In this document: positions 1 through 10,046 of the stretch, in pieces | Position numbering within the stretch: the stretch's first letter is position 1 | Layout: each line of letters starts with the position of its first letter | Source: Aureimonas ureilytica | GTDB taxonomy: Bacteria > Pseudomonadota > Alphaproteobacteria > Rhizobiales > Rhizobiaceae | DNA length: 64,000 nt | NCBI RefSeq assembly: GCF_001475935.1 | Contig: NZ_LDQA01000022.1 | Span: 62,001 to 126,000, forward strand | Reading direction: 5' to 3' | Notes under the pieces: model-generated | The model's input: only the letters and a program-made list of their open reading frames with translations | Told to the model about the DNA's origin: nothing | Databases searched by the model: none | Made by a program: the position numbers and the translations under genes

Positions 1-396
<396 letters not shown>

Positions 397-494
397 GTGC
401 CGACGAAGCCACAAGCCGAACCGGCGCGGGTCTCGCGTCGGTTTGATGGCGAAGCCTCGGCAGAGGGCGTTCACGACGGTAAGGATGGGTGATC

Positions 495-1427
495 GTGACC
501 TTGGCAGCGACGGACAGCATGAAACGGACCGATCGACAGCCTGCGGCCTGGCTGCGCTGGCTCGACCCGAGCGACAAGGTGCTGGCCGCCTGGCTGCTCG
601 CGCCGGCCGCGCTGCTTCTGTGCGTCATTATCGTCTATCCTGTCGGCCGGCTGATCTGGATGAGCTTCCAGAATCTGTCGCTGACCTCGGGTCTTCCGGC
701 CTCCTTCGCCGGGTTCGAGAACTACGCCCTGATGTGGGACGATCCGGTCTTTTGGGAGGCGTCCTGGAACACGCTCCTGATCGTGGCCATCACCGTGCCC
801 GGCGCGCTTCTCATGGGGCTCGGCATGGCGCTTCTGGCCAATCTGCCCTTCCGGCACAAATGGCCGGTGCGCCTGTCGCTCCTCATTCCCTGGGCGCTGC
901 CGCTCTCCTTTGCGGGCCTCATCTTCGCGTGGTTCTTCCACTATGAATACGGCATCGTGAACGATGTGCTGAACCGGCTCGGGCTCCAAGGCGTGATCTG
1001 GTTCAACTCGCCGGGTTGGGCTTTTGCCGCCATCTGCCTCACCATCGTTTGGAAGACCGCGTCCTTCATGGCGCTGATCATCCTCGCCGGACTCCAGACC
1101 ATTCCGCGCTCGCTCTACGAGGCGGCGGATGTGGACGGAGCCGGGCGCGTCCGGCAGTTCTTCGAGATCACGCTGCCGCTCCTGAAGCCCGCCATCGTCA
1201 TCGCGCTGATCTTCCGCACGATCACCGCGCTCCAGACTTTCGACATTCCCTATATGATGACCGGGGGCGGCCCCGGGACCTCCACCGTCACGCTCGCCAT
1301 GTATATTCATCAGAACACCGTGTCCTTTCTGGACCTCGGCTATGGCTCGGCGCTGGCGGTGGTCATGTTCGCCTTCTCCATGGCCGTGACATTCCTGTAT
1401 CTCCACATGCTGCGCCGAAAGGGCTGA
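495..1427 (+). CDS. ABC transporter permease, MalF/UgpA type (SmoG-like, sulfoquinovose import)
   Basis: Inner-membrane permease of a carbohydrate ABC importer. About six hydrophobic segments are visible, and the cytoplasmic EAA loop ([15 protein letters not shown], near residue 208) that contacts the ATPase is intact and followed by the usual TLPLLKP. Three starts are possible: GTG 489, GTG 495 and ATG 519. GTG 495 is preferred because AAGGA at 481-485 sits nine bases upstream; the choice changes only the cytoplasmic tail. The gene follows the binding-protein gene by about 100 bases and is four bases from the second permease, so the genes are co-transcribed. No ATPase gene lies in the visible part; it should be upstream of the window or shared. 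Confidence 0.85.
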   Translation: MTLAATDSMKRTDRQPAAWLRWLDPSDKVLAAWLLAPAALLLCVIIVYPVGRLIWMSFQNLSLTSGLPASFAGFENYALMWDDPVFWEASWNTLLIVAITVPGALLMGLGMALLANLPFRHKWPVRLSLLIPWALPLSFAGLIFAWFFHYEYGIVNDVLNRLGLQGVIWFNSPGWAFAAICLTIVWKTASFMALIILAGLQTIPRSLYEAADVDGAGRVRQFFEITLPLLKPAIVIALIFRTITALQTFDIPYMMTGGGPGTSTVTLAMYIHQNTVSFLDLGYGSALAVVMFAFSMAVTFLYLHMLRRKG

Positions 1428-1430
1428 GTC

Positions 1431-2285
1431 ATGAGCACGATGGCCACGTCCTCGCCTTTGGCGCTTTTCTCGGGCAAACCGCTGCGCTTCCTCGCGGCCG
1501 GCGTGCTGCTGGTGAACGGCCTCTTTCCCGCGCTCTGGATTCTCTTCACCTCGCTCAAGACGGAAGGCGAGCTGACCCTCAAGCCCATCACCTGGGCCCC
1601 GCATCAGCCGACGCTCGCCAATTACGTCACGGCCTTTTCCGACCAGCCGCTGCATCTCTTCCTGTTCAATTCGGTCATGGTGGCGCTGCTCTCGACGGCC
1701 TTGACGCTCGTCGTTTCGGTTCTGGCGGCCTATGCGCTGGCGCGGCTTCATCTGGCCTATCGCGGGTTGATCCTGTCGCTGATCATCGCTGTCTCGACCT
1801 TTCCGCTGGTCACGCTGCTCGTGCCGCTGTTCGAGACCATGCGCGCGCTGAACCTCCTGAACACATGGGTCGCGCTGATCCTGCCCTATACCGTCCTGTC
1901 GCTGCCGGTCTGCACGCTGATCCTCACCTCCTTCTTCGAGGGTATTCCGCAGGATCTGGAGAATGCCGCGATGATCGATGGTTGCACGCGGCTCGGCGCC
2001 CTGTTCAGGATCGTGGTGCCGATCTCGGCGCCCGGCGTCTTCACCGCCGGCATTCTCGCCTTCGTCAATTCCTGGGACGAGTTCCTGCTGGCGCTGTCCT
2101 TCAACTCCAATCCGGCGCTGCGCACGCTGCCTGTCGGCATCCAGCTCTATCAGGGCGAGTTCTCCTTCCCTTGGCCGGTGATCTCGGCCGCGCTGGTGGT
2201 CGGCATCGTGCCGGTCGCCGTCCTGATCGTGATCTTTCAGGAGCGCGTCGTCTCCGGTCTCACCGCCGGCAGCATCAAGGGCTGA
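1431..2285 (+). CDS. ABC transporter permease, MalG type (SmoH-like, sulfoquinovose import)
   Basis: Second inner-membrane permease of the importer, 284 residues, a normal length for MalG-type subunits. The EAA loop reads ENAAMIDGCTRLGALF near residue 177 and is followed by VVPISAPG, as in this family. An N-terminal membrane segment and five more hydrophobic stretches are visible. ATG 1431 lies three bases after the stop of the first permease, indicating translational linkage. It would pair with the preceding permease to form the channel. Specificity for sulfoquinovose or its glyceride is inferred from the downstream glycosidase and from the same gene order (binding protein, permease, permease, SQase) in the Agrobacterium smo cluster. 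Confidence 0.85.
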   Translation: MSTMATSSPLALFSGKPLRFLAAGVLLVNGLFPALWILFTSLKTEGELTLKPITWAPHQPTLANYVTAFSDQPLHLFLFNSVMVALLSTALTLVVSVLAAYALARLHLAYRGLILSLIIAVSTFPLVTLLVPLFETMRALNLLNTWVALILPYTVLSLPVCTLILTSFFEGIPQDLENAAMIDGCTRLGALFRIVVPISAPGVFTAGILAFVNSWDEFLLALSFNSNPALRTLPVGIQLYQGEFSFPWPVISAALVVGIVPVAVLIVIFQERVVSGLTAGSIKG

Positions 2286-2294
2286 AGGACCGTC

Positions 2295-4319
2295 ATGACA
2301 TCAGACCCGGTTTTCCCGCTCGCCGCCCCCGTTCTGACCACCGAGCCGGACGGCTTCTCGCTTGTCCTCTCCGGCAAGCTTGTGCTCACGCATAGCGCCG
2401 CCGCGCCCTGCCTCTTTGTCGGCCAGGGCCAAGAGCGGATGGAGATGTATCGGGGCAATTTCGACATTGAGGATTATGTCGTGGAGCGCGTCGCGCTGCG
2501 CCATGCCGCGATCTCGGGGGATGTGATCGATCTCTCGCCCAGCCCTTCCGAGCCGGCGCGCCTGCGCCTGAGAGTGGAGGGAGCCGCGCTGCGCTTCGAG
2601 GCGCTGGACCCCGCGATCAACCGGCTCTGGCTGCGCGTTCAGGCCGAAGCGGGCGAGCATGTCTGGGGCGGCGGCGAGCAGATGTCCTATTTCGACATGC
2701 GCGGCCGGCGCTTTCCGCTCTGGATCTCAGAGCCCGGCGTCGGACGCGACAAGACGCGCGAGCTGACCTTCAAGGCCGATGTCGCGGGCCGGGCGGGCGG
2801 CGACTATTACCACACCAACTATCCCCAGCCGACCTACCTGTCTTCGCGCCGCTATGCGCTCCATGTCGAGACGCCGGCCTATTCGGTCTTCGATTTTCGC
2901 CATGAGGCGTTTCACGAGATCGAGGTCTGGGCCGTTCCCGAGCGGATCGAGTTCTTCGACGCCAGCGATTTCGAAGGGCTGGTGGAACAGCTCTCCACCC
3001 GCTTCGGCCGCCAGCCGCCGTTGCCCGATTGGGTCTATGGGGGAGCGATTATCGGGTTGAAGGATGGGGAAAAGTCCTTCGAACGGCTGGAGTGCATCCG
3101 GGCGGCGGGCGCCGCCGTGTCGGGCCTCTGGTGCGAGGATTGGGTGGGGCTGCGTCATACGTCGTTCGGCGCGCGGCTCTTCTGGGACTGGCAGGCCAAC
3201 GAGACGCGCTATCCCGCCCTGCGCCAGCGCATTGCCGAGCTGAGGGGCGAGGGCATCCGGTTTCTCGGCTACGTGAACCCCTATCTCTGCGCCGATGGCC
3301 CGCTCTTCCCGAAGGCCGAAGCGGCCGGCTATTTCGCGAGAGATGCCGAGGGCAAGACCGCCCTGGTCGATTTCGGCGAGTTCGATTGCGGCGTCGTGGA
3401 CTTCACCAATCCGGCGGCTGCCGACTGGTTCGCCGAAGAGGTGATCGGGCGCAACATGCTGGACTTCGGCCTGTCCGGCTGGATGGCGGATTTCGGCGAG
3501 TATCTGCCAGTCAATGTGCAACTCGCCAATGGCGTGGACGCCAAGCTGATGCACAATCCCTGGCCGACCCTTTGGGCGGAGGTCAACGCGCGGGCCGTCG
3601 CCAGCCGTGGCATGACGGGGGAGGCGCTCTTCTTCATGCGCGCGGGCTTCACCGGCGTCGGGGCGCATTGCCCGCTTCTGTGGGGCGGAGATCAGTCGGT
3701 AGACTTCTCGCGCCATGATGGGCTGGTGACGGTCATCTCCGGCGCTTTGTCCTCCGGCCTGCTCGGTAATGCCTACCATCATTCCGACATCGGCGGTTAC
3801 ACCAGCCTCTTCGGCAATATCCGCACGCCCGAGCTGATCATGCGCTGGGCCGAGATGGCCGCCTTCACGGCCGTCATGCGCACACACGAGGGCAACCGCC
3901 CGCGCGACAATCTCCAGATCGACGGCGACGAGGCGGTGCTCTCGCATTTCGCGCGGATGACGCGGCTCTATGTCCATCTCGCGCCCTATCTGCGAAGCCT
4001 TTCGGACGAGGCGGTTCAGCGCGGCCTGCCCGTGCAGCGCCCGCTCTTCCTGCATTTCCCGGGCGACCGGGCGACCTATGCGATCCAGGACAGCTATCTC
4101 TACGGGCGCGACCTACTCGTTGCGCCGGTCTGGCGGGAGGGCGAGACCTCGCGCGAGGTCTATCTGCCCGAGGGCGCGGATTGGGAGCATGTCTGGAGCG
4201 GCGAGCGCTACGAGGGCGGGGCGACGATCCCGGTCGAGGCACCGCTCGGGCGCCCGCCCGTCTTCATCCGCCAAGGCTCGGTTTGGATGGACCTATTCCG
4301 GACGCTCGCCACGCTCTGA
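2295..4319 (+). CDS. smoI: Sulfoquinovosidase, GH31 family (SmoI/YihQ)
   Basis: Retaining GH31 alpha-glycosidase of 674 residues that should release sulfoquinovose from sulfoquinovosyl glycerol or the plant sulfolipid SQDG. The catalytic nucleophile is Asp399 in WMADFGEYLP and the acid/base is Asp466 in WGGDQSVDF, matching Asp405 and Asp472 of E. coli YihQ. The sulfonate-recognition set is K256, E281, R294, W297 and Y502. The spacing equals that of the Agrobacterium enzyme (K245, E270, R283, W286, Y491), with a constant offset of 11, so this is the KERWY subgroup rather than the QQRWY subgroup of YihQ. No signal peptide is seen, so it acts in the cytoplasm after import. ATG 2295 lies nine bases after the permease stop, with GAAGGA upstream. 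This call rests on remembered reference numbering but agrees at all five positions. Confidence 0.92.
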   Translation: MTSDPVFPLAAPVLTTEPDGFSLVLSGKLVLTHSAAAPCLFVGQGQERMEMYRGNFDIEDYVVERVALRHAAISGDVIDLSPSPSEPARLRLRVEGAALRFEALDPAINRLWLRVQAEAGEHVWGGGEQMSYFDMRGRRFPLWISEPGVGRDKTRELTFKADVAGRAGGDYYHTNYPQPTYLSSRRYALHVETPAYSVFDFRHEAFHEIEVWAVPERIEFFDASDFEGLVEQLSTRFGRQPPLPDWVYGGAIIGLKDGEKSFERLECIRAAGAAVSGLWCEDWVGLRHTSFGARLFWDWQANETRYPALRQRIAELRGEGIRFLGYVNPYLCADGPLFPKAEAAGYFARDAEGKTALVDFGEFDCGVVDFTNPAAADWFAEEVIGRNMLDFGLSGWMADFGEYLPVNVQLANGVDAKLMHNPWPTLWAEVNARAVASRGMTGEALFFMRAGFTGVGAHCPLLWGGDQSVDFSRHDGLVTVISGALSSGLLGNAYHHSDIGGYTSLFGNIRTPELIMRWAEMAAFTAVMRTHEGNRPRDNLQIDGDEAVLSHFARMTRLYVHLAPYLRSLSDEAVQRGLPVQRPLFLHFPGDRATYAIQDSYLYGRDLLVAPVWREGETSREVYLPEGADWEHVWSGERYEGGATIPVEAPLGRPPVFIRQGSVWMDLFRTLATL

Positions 4320-4326
4320 TAGCGCT

Positions 4327-5346
4327 TCAGCCGCCGCGTGCGACGGCCTGCCGCCAGTGCTCGAACAGCATCTGGCTGCTGCTGATATAGGTCGATCCGC
4401 TCTGGCGCGCCTCGCGGGGGGAGCAGCCGAACTGGCGTTCGAATGAACGCGTGAAGCTCGTCACATTGCCGAAGCCCAGCGCCTGCGCGATCTCGCCGAC
4501 CGAGCGATGCTCCTCCGGGTGGAACAGAAGCGCGCGCGCCGCATCCAGCCGACGCTTCTGGATATAGGACAGGATCCCGCCGAAGGGCGAAAAGGCGCGG
4601 TAGAGGGTCGAGCGGGGAATATCCAGCTCGTGGCAGATCATGTCCGGCGTCAGGTCGGGCGAGCCGATATGGCGCTCGATATGGCGTTCCACGCGCAGGC
4701 GCACGGCCGAAATCAGGCTTCCCTTGGCCAGATGGTCGGTGCCGGTGAGTTCCGCGAGGCTGGAGGCCATCAGCGTCAGCGTCGCCGCCGCCATGCGCTC
4801 GGCCTCGGCCTTGTGCATGTTGGGCAGGTAGCGGCATAGGGCCGTCAGATGCTCGGCCAGGATCCAGCCGCTGGCCGAGCGCAGGATATGTCCATGCGGG
4901 ATCGTGACATCGGGCGCGGCCTCCATAAAGGTCTGACGCGGCACGTTGACCATGGCGTAGCTCGCCTGCGTGGTCACCACGTGAAAGGGCTTCGACGCGT
5001 CGAGAAGGCAGATGTCGCCGTCCTCGCTCGAAAAAGGCCGCCCATCCGCCTCGCCGACCCAAAGCCCCTTCATGAACAGAAGGAAGACGATGTTGTCGTA
5101 GCCGTCCGACAGGCTCTCCGCCTTGCGCTCCAGCCGGCAGGGCGATGTGTGACCATGGGTGAAGACGATTTTCTGAAGAAGCCAAGCCGACAGATCCATC
5201 GCGAAATCGGTCAGATCGTCGTTCGGGATCGAAATGGCATATTGCGGCACCGCCGCGCGCCAGGTCTTGAACGCCGCCTCTTTCCCCAGTTGCGAGCTTC
5301 TAAGATCGATCCGGGGCAATGTGGCGGTCGTTGATGAAGCGGCCAT
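4327..5346 (-). CDS. AraC family transcriptional regulator
   Basis: 339-residue regulator with an N-terminal cupin-like sensor region and a C-terminal double helix-turn-helix of AraC type (from about IERHIGSPDLTPDM to the end, including GEIAQALGFGNVTSFTRSF). ATG 5346 is chosen over a start 15 codons upstream because GGAG lies eight bases before it. The gene is tail-to-tail with the sulfoquinovosidase gene, with seven bases between the stops. It may control the sulfoquinovose genes, but position is the only evidence; it could equally act on a distant target. No unusual residues were noticed. Confidence 0.85.
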   Translation of the reverse strand: MAASSTTATLPRIDLRSSQLGKEAAFKTWRAAVPQYAISIPNDDLTDFAMDLSAWLLQKIVFTHGHTSPCRLERKAESLSDGYDNIVFLLFMKGLWVGEADGRPFSSEDGDICLLDASKPFHVVTTQASYAMVNVPRQTFMEAAPDVTIPHGHILRSASGWILAEHLTALCRYLPNMHKAEAERMAAATLTLMASSLAELTGTDHLAKGSLISAVRLRVERHIERHIGSPDLTPDMICHELDIPRSTLYRAFSPFGGILSYIQKRRLDAARALLFHPEEHRSVGEIAQALGFGNVTSFTRSFERQFGCSPREARQSGSTYISSSQMLFEHWRQAVARGG

Positions 5347-5524
5347 TCGAAACGCTCCGATGCACGGGTTGCGGCTCTGTGAGGGCCGCACACTAAGACT
5401 GATCAGCCACGACTTTAAGGAAGAACAGTCGTTGAAAAAAGGTTAGCGCCTCTTCGCCTTTGTTTCGTTGGCGGTCTTCATGCCAGCCTTCGCTGTGCGC
5501 GGCCGGCCGATTCCCCACCGGACC

Positions 5525-8500
5525 TCATGCCGACAATTCAGGCTCTCGTCTCGCACGGTCCTCCCGCACAAGCGCATTGGCCGCCTGAACGTCGATCTTG
5601 CCCGTTCCCAGAAGGGGCAGTTTCTCAAGAACCCTGACTTCGGCGGGCACGGTGAGATCACCGGCCTTTTTTGCGCGCGCGAAGCTTTGGAAATCCGTCC
5701 GCGTCGCGTCCCGTTCCTGCGTCAGAAGAACGATCCGCTCCCCTTTTCGCTCGTCGGGCACCGACACGGCGACGGACAGGGCACCCGGCCAAAGCTCGGC
5801 CGCCAGCGCTTCGACGGCGGCGAGCGACACCATCTCCCCGCCGATCTTGGCGAAGCGCTTGGCGCGGCCCTCGATGCGCACGAACCCGTCCGCGTCGATC
5901 GACACGATATCGCCCGTATCGTGCCATCCGCCTTCCGGCGGCTGAAGTGCGCCGGGTCGATCTGCCTTGAGATAGCCGAGCATCACGTTCGGCCCGCGTA
6001 CGATCAGACGACCTCCTGTCTCGATGCCGGGAACCGGCTCCAGCCGATGTTCGATGCCGGGCAGGAGGCGGCCCACCGTGCCGGGGCGATTGTGCATCGC
6101 CGTATTGAGCGCGAGAACCGGCGCCGTTTCGGTGACGCCATAGCCCTCGAACAGACGCACGCCGAAGCGCTCGGCATAGGTCTGCCGCGTGGCCGCGCGG
6201 ATCGGCTCGGCCCCGGCAAAGACGTAGCGCAGCGCGCGAAAGTCGTAGGGATGGGCCGTGCGGGCATAGCCCGTGAGGAACGTGTCCGTGCCGAATAGGA
6301 TCGTCGCATTGGAGCCGTAGATGAGTTCCGGCACGATCCGGTAGTGCAGCGGCGAGGGGTAGAGGAAAATCGGCACGCCGGACACGAGCGGCAGCAGCGT
6401 GCCGGCCGTCAGGCCGAAGGAATGGAACATCGGCAGGACGTTGAACACCTTGTCCCGCCCGTTGAAGTCGATCCGCGCCGCGACCTGCGCGATATTGGAC
6501 AGGATGTTGCGATGGCTGAGGACGACGCCCTTCGGCGCGCCTGCCGAGCCGGACGTGAAAAGAATGGCCGCCGGATCGTCCGCCTTGCGGGGGACGAGCG
6601 GGTGCTTGCGACGCAGGAGGCCGACAAGCTTCTGGCGCGGGGTGACGCCGGCTCGGATATCCTCCAGCCAGACAAAGGTGAGGTCGCCTTGCAGTGCCGC
6701 GACGAGGGGCTGAAGCTTCGCCTTTTCGATGAAGGCCCGCGAGGACAGAATGGTGCGCGCCCCGCTGGCCGTTGCGGCCGAGCGGATGTTGGCCGCGCCC
6801 GCCGTGAAGTTGATCATCGCCGGTACGCGCCCCGCCGACATGAGGCCAAGGCAGGTCGCGACCGCGCCAGCCGCGTTCGGCAGCATGACGCCGACCGTCT
6901 CGCCGGGGGCAAAACGTGCGTCGAAACACGAGGCCAGCACGCGCACGCCGGTCAGCAGCCGGCCGAAGCTCATGCGGCCTGACATGGGGTCTTCCACGGC
7001 CAGTCGCGACAGGCCGGTGCGCTCGGCGGCGTGGATGAGGCGCTCGACCACGCTTACATCCGTGCGCTCGGTGCGGAACACGAGGTCGGACATGGTGTCA
7101 GTGAGACGCGCGCCGGCCGCCGCACGGCGCTGGCGGGTCGTGCCGCCCTCTGGCATGGCGATGCGCACGGGATCGAGGATCGTGACGCGGACCTTAGGAA
7201 AGAGCCGGCGGCGAACCTCGCCGCCCGTCAGGCGCGAGGCATAGCTTTGCTCCAGCCCTTCGATGCGGATCGGCACCACGGGCGCGCCGGTCTTGCCGGC
7301 GACGAGCGCCGCGCCGTCATAGATCTTCATCAAGGCGCCGGTCGTGGTGATGCGCCCTTCCGGGAAGATCACGAGCGGCGAGCCGGCGTCCACGGCCTTG
7401 ATCAGCGTGCGCGTCGAGATCGGGCGCGAGGGATCGAGCGGCAGGGCGTGCACGAGCTTCAGGAAGGGGCGCACCCAGGCGCGCTGCGCGATCGTATGGT
7501 CGATGGCGAAGACGGGATCGCGATCGCTCAGCGACAGGGCGAGGGCCGCGTCGAGAAAGCTGACATGGTTGAACGCGAGGATGGGCGCAGGGCCGGCGGC
7601 TTCGAGCTTCTCCAGCCCACGCACTTCCAGCCGGAAGACGACTCGAAAAAGAATGGAGAGCGCATCGCGCAAGGGCGGCGTCGGCAGATGGCGCAGCAGG
7701 AGGACGGCGGCCAGGAGATTGAGAAGCGACAGGCCGGCGAGGATCGCGGCGAGGCTGGCCCCTGCATATTGCACGAGCGCGAGCACAAGGCTGCCCCCAA
7801 CCATGAACGCGGCGCTCAGCGCGTTGGCCCCCGCAATGGTGCGTGCGCGCCGCGTGACCGGCGCCCAGGCCTGAATGGCCGCGAAGGCGGGAACCGAGAT
7901 CAGCGCGGCGGCCACCGCCATGCCCGCCAGATCGACCAGGGCGCGCAGCGATCCCGGCGCCCCGAGAAAGGCCGACACACCGGAGACCACGGGCGTGCCG
8001 GACTGCGATCCGACCGTCCAGGCGAGGTCGGCCCCGAACAGCGCGACCAGTGCCGTGCCCAGCACGGCCGGCAGAAGTGTCGTGCGTCCCTGGCAAAGCC
8101 ATGCGGCGAGCGCCGAGCCCGCCGCTATGGCGACCGAATAGATGGCCAGAGCGAGAGTGACTGCGCTCTGCGTCCCGCCGAGGCCGTTCTTGATGATGGC
8201 CGGGAGGAGCGACATCAGGATGAGCCCGAGCATCCAGAACCAGGAGATCGTCAGAGCCGCGATCAGAATCCGGCGATCCCCGCGCAGGGCCGCGATGAAA
8301 CGGGCCGTCGAGCGCAGGATGTTCGCGTCCATGGCGGCGGTGGGGTCGGCGACCTCGCCTTTGGGCATGGCGCGCGCCGTCAGCCAGCTCGTCACGGCGA
8401 CGATGCAAAGGAGCGCGGCCGCCCAGCCGGTATGGACCGTGGACAGGAGGCCGGCGGTGATCGTGCCGGCGAGAATGGCGGTGAATGTCCCGCCTTCCAC

Positions 8501-8929
8501 CCAGGCATTGGCACGGGGGAGCTCTTCGGTCGCCAATTGCTCGGGCAGGACTGAGTATTTGATCGGCCCGAACAGGGCCGACACCGTTCCGAAGCCCGCC
8601 AGGGCCAGCATCATGGTCGGCAGGGAGCCGAGGAGCAATGCCACGGCTCCAAGCGCGGCCACGCCGATTTCCGCGAGTTTCAGCCGCTGGGCGACCAGGG
8701 CCTTGTCGAACCGATCGGCCATCTGACCGCCCAAGGCGGCCAGCAGCAGGAAGGGCAGCATGAAGATGGCTCCCGCCAGCGCGATCATGGCTCCGGCGTC
8801 GTGGCTCGCGGCGCGAAACAGGATGAGAAAAACGAGCGTGTTGCGCAGGAGATTGTCGCCGAACGCCGTCAGGAACTGCGTCCATAACAAGGGCGCGAAA
8901 CGCCGCGAGCGCAGAAGGGAGGAAGCCAT
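5525..8929 (-). CDS. aas: Fused lysophospholipid transporter LplT / 2-acyl-GPE acyltransferase-acyl-ACP synthetase (Aas)
   Basis: A 1134-residue three-part protein. Residues 1 to about 415 are a multi-pass MFS transporter like LplT. Residues about 430-630 are a PlsC-type acyltransferase with the H455-x4-D460 motif (NHVSFLD) and a downstream FPEGRIT box. Residues about 650-1134 are an AMP-forming acyl-ACP synthetase with the P-loop ILFTSGSAGAPKG near residue 795. It would flip lysophospholipid into the cytoplasm and re-acylate it, repairing damaged membrane lipid. In E. coli these are two proteins (LplT and Aas); the fusion is known in alphaproteobacteria. It is the last gene of the operon that begins with the PspA-like gene; a 10-bp stem-loop lies just upstream of it. 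Confidence 0.93.
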   Translation of the reverse strand: MASSLLRSRRFAPLLWTQFLTAFGDNLLRNTLVFLILFRAASHDAGAMIALAGAIFMLPFLLLAALGGQMADRFDKALVAQRLKLAEIGVAALGAVALLLGSLPTMMLALAGFGTVSALFGPIKYSVLPEQLATEELPRANAWVEGGTFTAILAGTITAGLLSTVHTGWAAALLCIVAVTSWLTARAMPKGEVADPTAAMDANILRSTARFIAALRGDRRILIAALTISWFWMLGLILMSLLPAIIKNGLGGTQSAVTLALAIYSVAIAAGSALAAWLCQGRTTLLPAVLGTALVALFGADLAWTVGSQSGTPVVSGVSAFLGAPGSLRALVDLAGMAVAAALISVPAFAAIQAWAPVTRRARTIAGANALSAAFMVGGSLVLALVQYAGASLAAILAGLSLLNLLAAVLLLRHLPTPPLRDALSILFRVVFRLEVRGLEKLEAAGPAPILAFNHVSFLDAALALSLSDRDPVFAIDHTIAQRAWVRPFLKLVHALPLDPSRPISTRTLIKAVDAGSPLVIFPEGRITTTGALMKIYDGAALVAGKTGAPVVPIRIEGLEQSYASRLTGGEVRRRLFPKVRVTILDPVRIAMPEGGTTRQRRAAAGARLTDTMSDLVFRTERTDVSVVERLIHAAERTGLSRLAVEDPMSGRMSFGRLLTGVRVLASCFDARFAPGETVGVMLPNAAGAVATCLGLMSAGRVPAMINFTAGAANIRSAATASGARTILSSRAFIEKAKLQPLVAALQGDLTFVWLEDIRAGVTPRQKLVGLLRRKHPLVPRKADDPAAILFTSGSAGAPKGVVLSHRNILSNIAQVAARIDFNGRDKVFNVLPMFHSFGLTAGTLLPLVSGVPIFLYPSPLHYRIVPELIYGSNATILFGTDTFLTGYARTAHPYDFRALRYVFAGAEPIRAATRQTYAERFGVRLFEGYGVTETAPVLALNTAMHNRPGTVGRLLPGIEHRLEPVPGIETGGRLIVRGPNVMLGYLKADRPGALQPPEGGWHDTGDIVSIDADGFVRIEGRAKRFAKIGGEMVSLAAVEALAAELWPGALSVAVSVPDERKGERIVLLTQERDATRTDFQSFARAKKAGDLTVPAEVRVLEKLPLLGTGKIDVQAANALVREDRARREPELSA

Positions 8930-8973
8930 GTCCGAAACCTTGGCGAGCGGAAGGAAGGGGCGAGCAGAAAGAC

Positions 8974-9000
8974 GAGCGCCGGCTGCGGGAGCCGGCGCTC
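8974..9000 (-). terminator. Intra-operon stem-loop between yiaAB and aas
   Basis: Perfect 10-bp inverted repeat (GAGCGCCGGC and its complement) around a seven-base loop, lying seven bases past the yiaAB stop and 45 bases before the aas start. On the transcribed strand it is followed by a short U-richer stretch (GTCTTTCTGCTC) but not by a classical U tract. It may be a partial terminator or a processing site that lowers aas expression relative to the two upstream genes. Confidence 0.5.
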
Positions 9001-9006
9001 AATCCC

Positions 9007-9291
9007 TCAAACGCGGGCGGAGCGATCGACGTCCATCAGCAGCTTTTCGGTGCGGGCGTCCTCCAGCCGGTTCACCAGGCGCGCCGCCTCCTCGCTGTCA
9101 CGCAGGGTCTTGGTGACGGTGATGGAGGTCTGCACCAGCATGATCGAGGCCATGGCATAGAAGCCCTTGGCGGCGAAGCTGGCTTCCATCGACCAGATGC
9201 CGACCGCCATCATGCCGACGGCCACCGCGAAGCTCGCGATCGTGAAGTTTTTCCAGGCGGACGAATGTTTCTGAAGAGGCGCTTCGGTCAT
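9007..9291 (-). CDS. YiaAB two-helix domain inner-membrane protein
   Basis: 94-residue membrane protein with two transmembrane helices (about residues 15-34 and 43-63) separated by a short loop, followed by a charged C-terminal tail rich in Glu, Arg and Asp. This pattern, including the GIW and ASIMLVQTSITVTKTLRD segments, is typical of the YiaA/YiaB family, whose function is unknown. It lies 50 bases downstream of the PspA-like gene and upstream of aas, all on the same strand, so it probably belongs to a membrane-stress operon. A role as a membrane partner of the PspA-like protein is only inference. Confidence 0.85.
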   Translation of the reverse strand: MTEAPLQKHSSAWKNFTIASFAVAVGMMAVGIWSMEASFAAKGFYAMASIMLVQTSITVTKTLRDSEEAARLVNRLEDARTEKLLMDVDRSARV

Positions 9292-9341
9292 GGTGAGGGG
9301 CTTTCCGAGAATGAGGTACGAAGGTCAAGGGTGAGGGCAGA

Positions 9342-10031
9342 TCAGGCTGAGCGCGCGGCCCGCTTTGCGTCGATGCGACGCAGGACGGCCTCGGCTCCGG
9401 TATCGAGCGGCGCGCCGCAGCCGGCCTCCGCCAGCCTGCGGGCGGTCGCGTCCGGGTCGCCGACGGCACTGTTTTCGCGCCAGAAGGCGTCGATGGCCTC
9501 GTCTTCCTCCTGCCGGCTGCGCAGGCGCGTCAGCGTCTGTTCGGCATCGTCGAAGACGGACAGGATAGGGCCGGGCAGCGCGCCGCCGCCGCGACGCAGG
9601 CTCTCGCCGGCTTCGGCAAGCCGCAACCCGCCCTTGAGATCGCAGAGGCGCTGCTCGGCCTCGGTGACGCGGCGCTGCAGGCGTTCGGCCTGGCTCTCGA
9701 GCCGCGCGAGACTGTCTCCGACTCGAGCGCGCTCCGCTTCGAGCTTGCTGATGGAGAGCGCTCCCTCGTGGGCGAGATCCGCCTTGCCCTGGTCGAGCGC
9801 GGCCATGGTGCGCGTTTCCAGATCGCCGATCCGCGCGTCGAGAGCTGCGATCCGCGCTTCCTCGCGTCGGTTGGCGAGCGCGGCGAGAGCGACATCCCGC
9901 CGCGCGGCGGCCAGCGCCTGCGCGCAATCCCGGATCTGTTGGCGCAGGATGGTGAGCGCGTTGCGATCGCACGCCGCCTCGCTAGCTTCGAAGACGCGCC
10001 CGCGCGCCAGGGCGGAAACCTGTTTCCACAT
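9342..10031 (-). CDS. PspA/IM30 (ESCRT-III-like) family protein
   Basis: 229-residue protein dominated by alpha-helical coiled coil from about residue 25 to 150 (many Ala, Glu, Arg and Gln; for example DQGKADLAHEGALSISKLEAE), with a short N-terminal amphipathic segment MWKQVSALARGRV resembling the membrane-binding helix of PspA. No transmembrane segment is seen. PspA-family proteins coat and stabilise damaged inner membrane. ATG 10031 is chosen because GAAGG at 10041-10045 sits nine bases upstream; a longer frame would run through the operator region. First gene of the operon with yiaAB and aas. The C-terminal part (about residue 160 onward) is less typical of PspA, so the exact subfamily is uncertain. 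Confidence 0.75.
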   Translation of the reverse strand: MWKQVSALARGRVFEASEAACDRNALTILRQQIRDCAQALAAARRDVALAALANRREEARIAALDARIGDLETRTMAALDQGKADLAHEGALSISKLEAERARVGDSLARLESQAERLQRRVTEAEQRLCDLKGGLRLAEAGESLRRGGGALPGPILSVFDDAEQTLTRLRSRQEEDEAIDAFWRENSAVGDPDATARRLAEAGCGAPLDTGAEAVLRRIDAKRAARSA

Positions 10032-10046
10032 CGGCCATTTCCTTCT

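Noticed and set aside
471-1751. Minus-strand frame of 426 codons across the two permease genes
   Set aside because: Arg/Glu/His/Gly-rich composition typical of antisense frames in GC-rich genes; the permeases on the plus strand have intact motifs.
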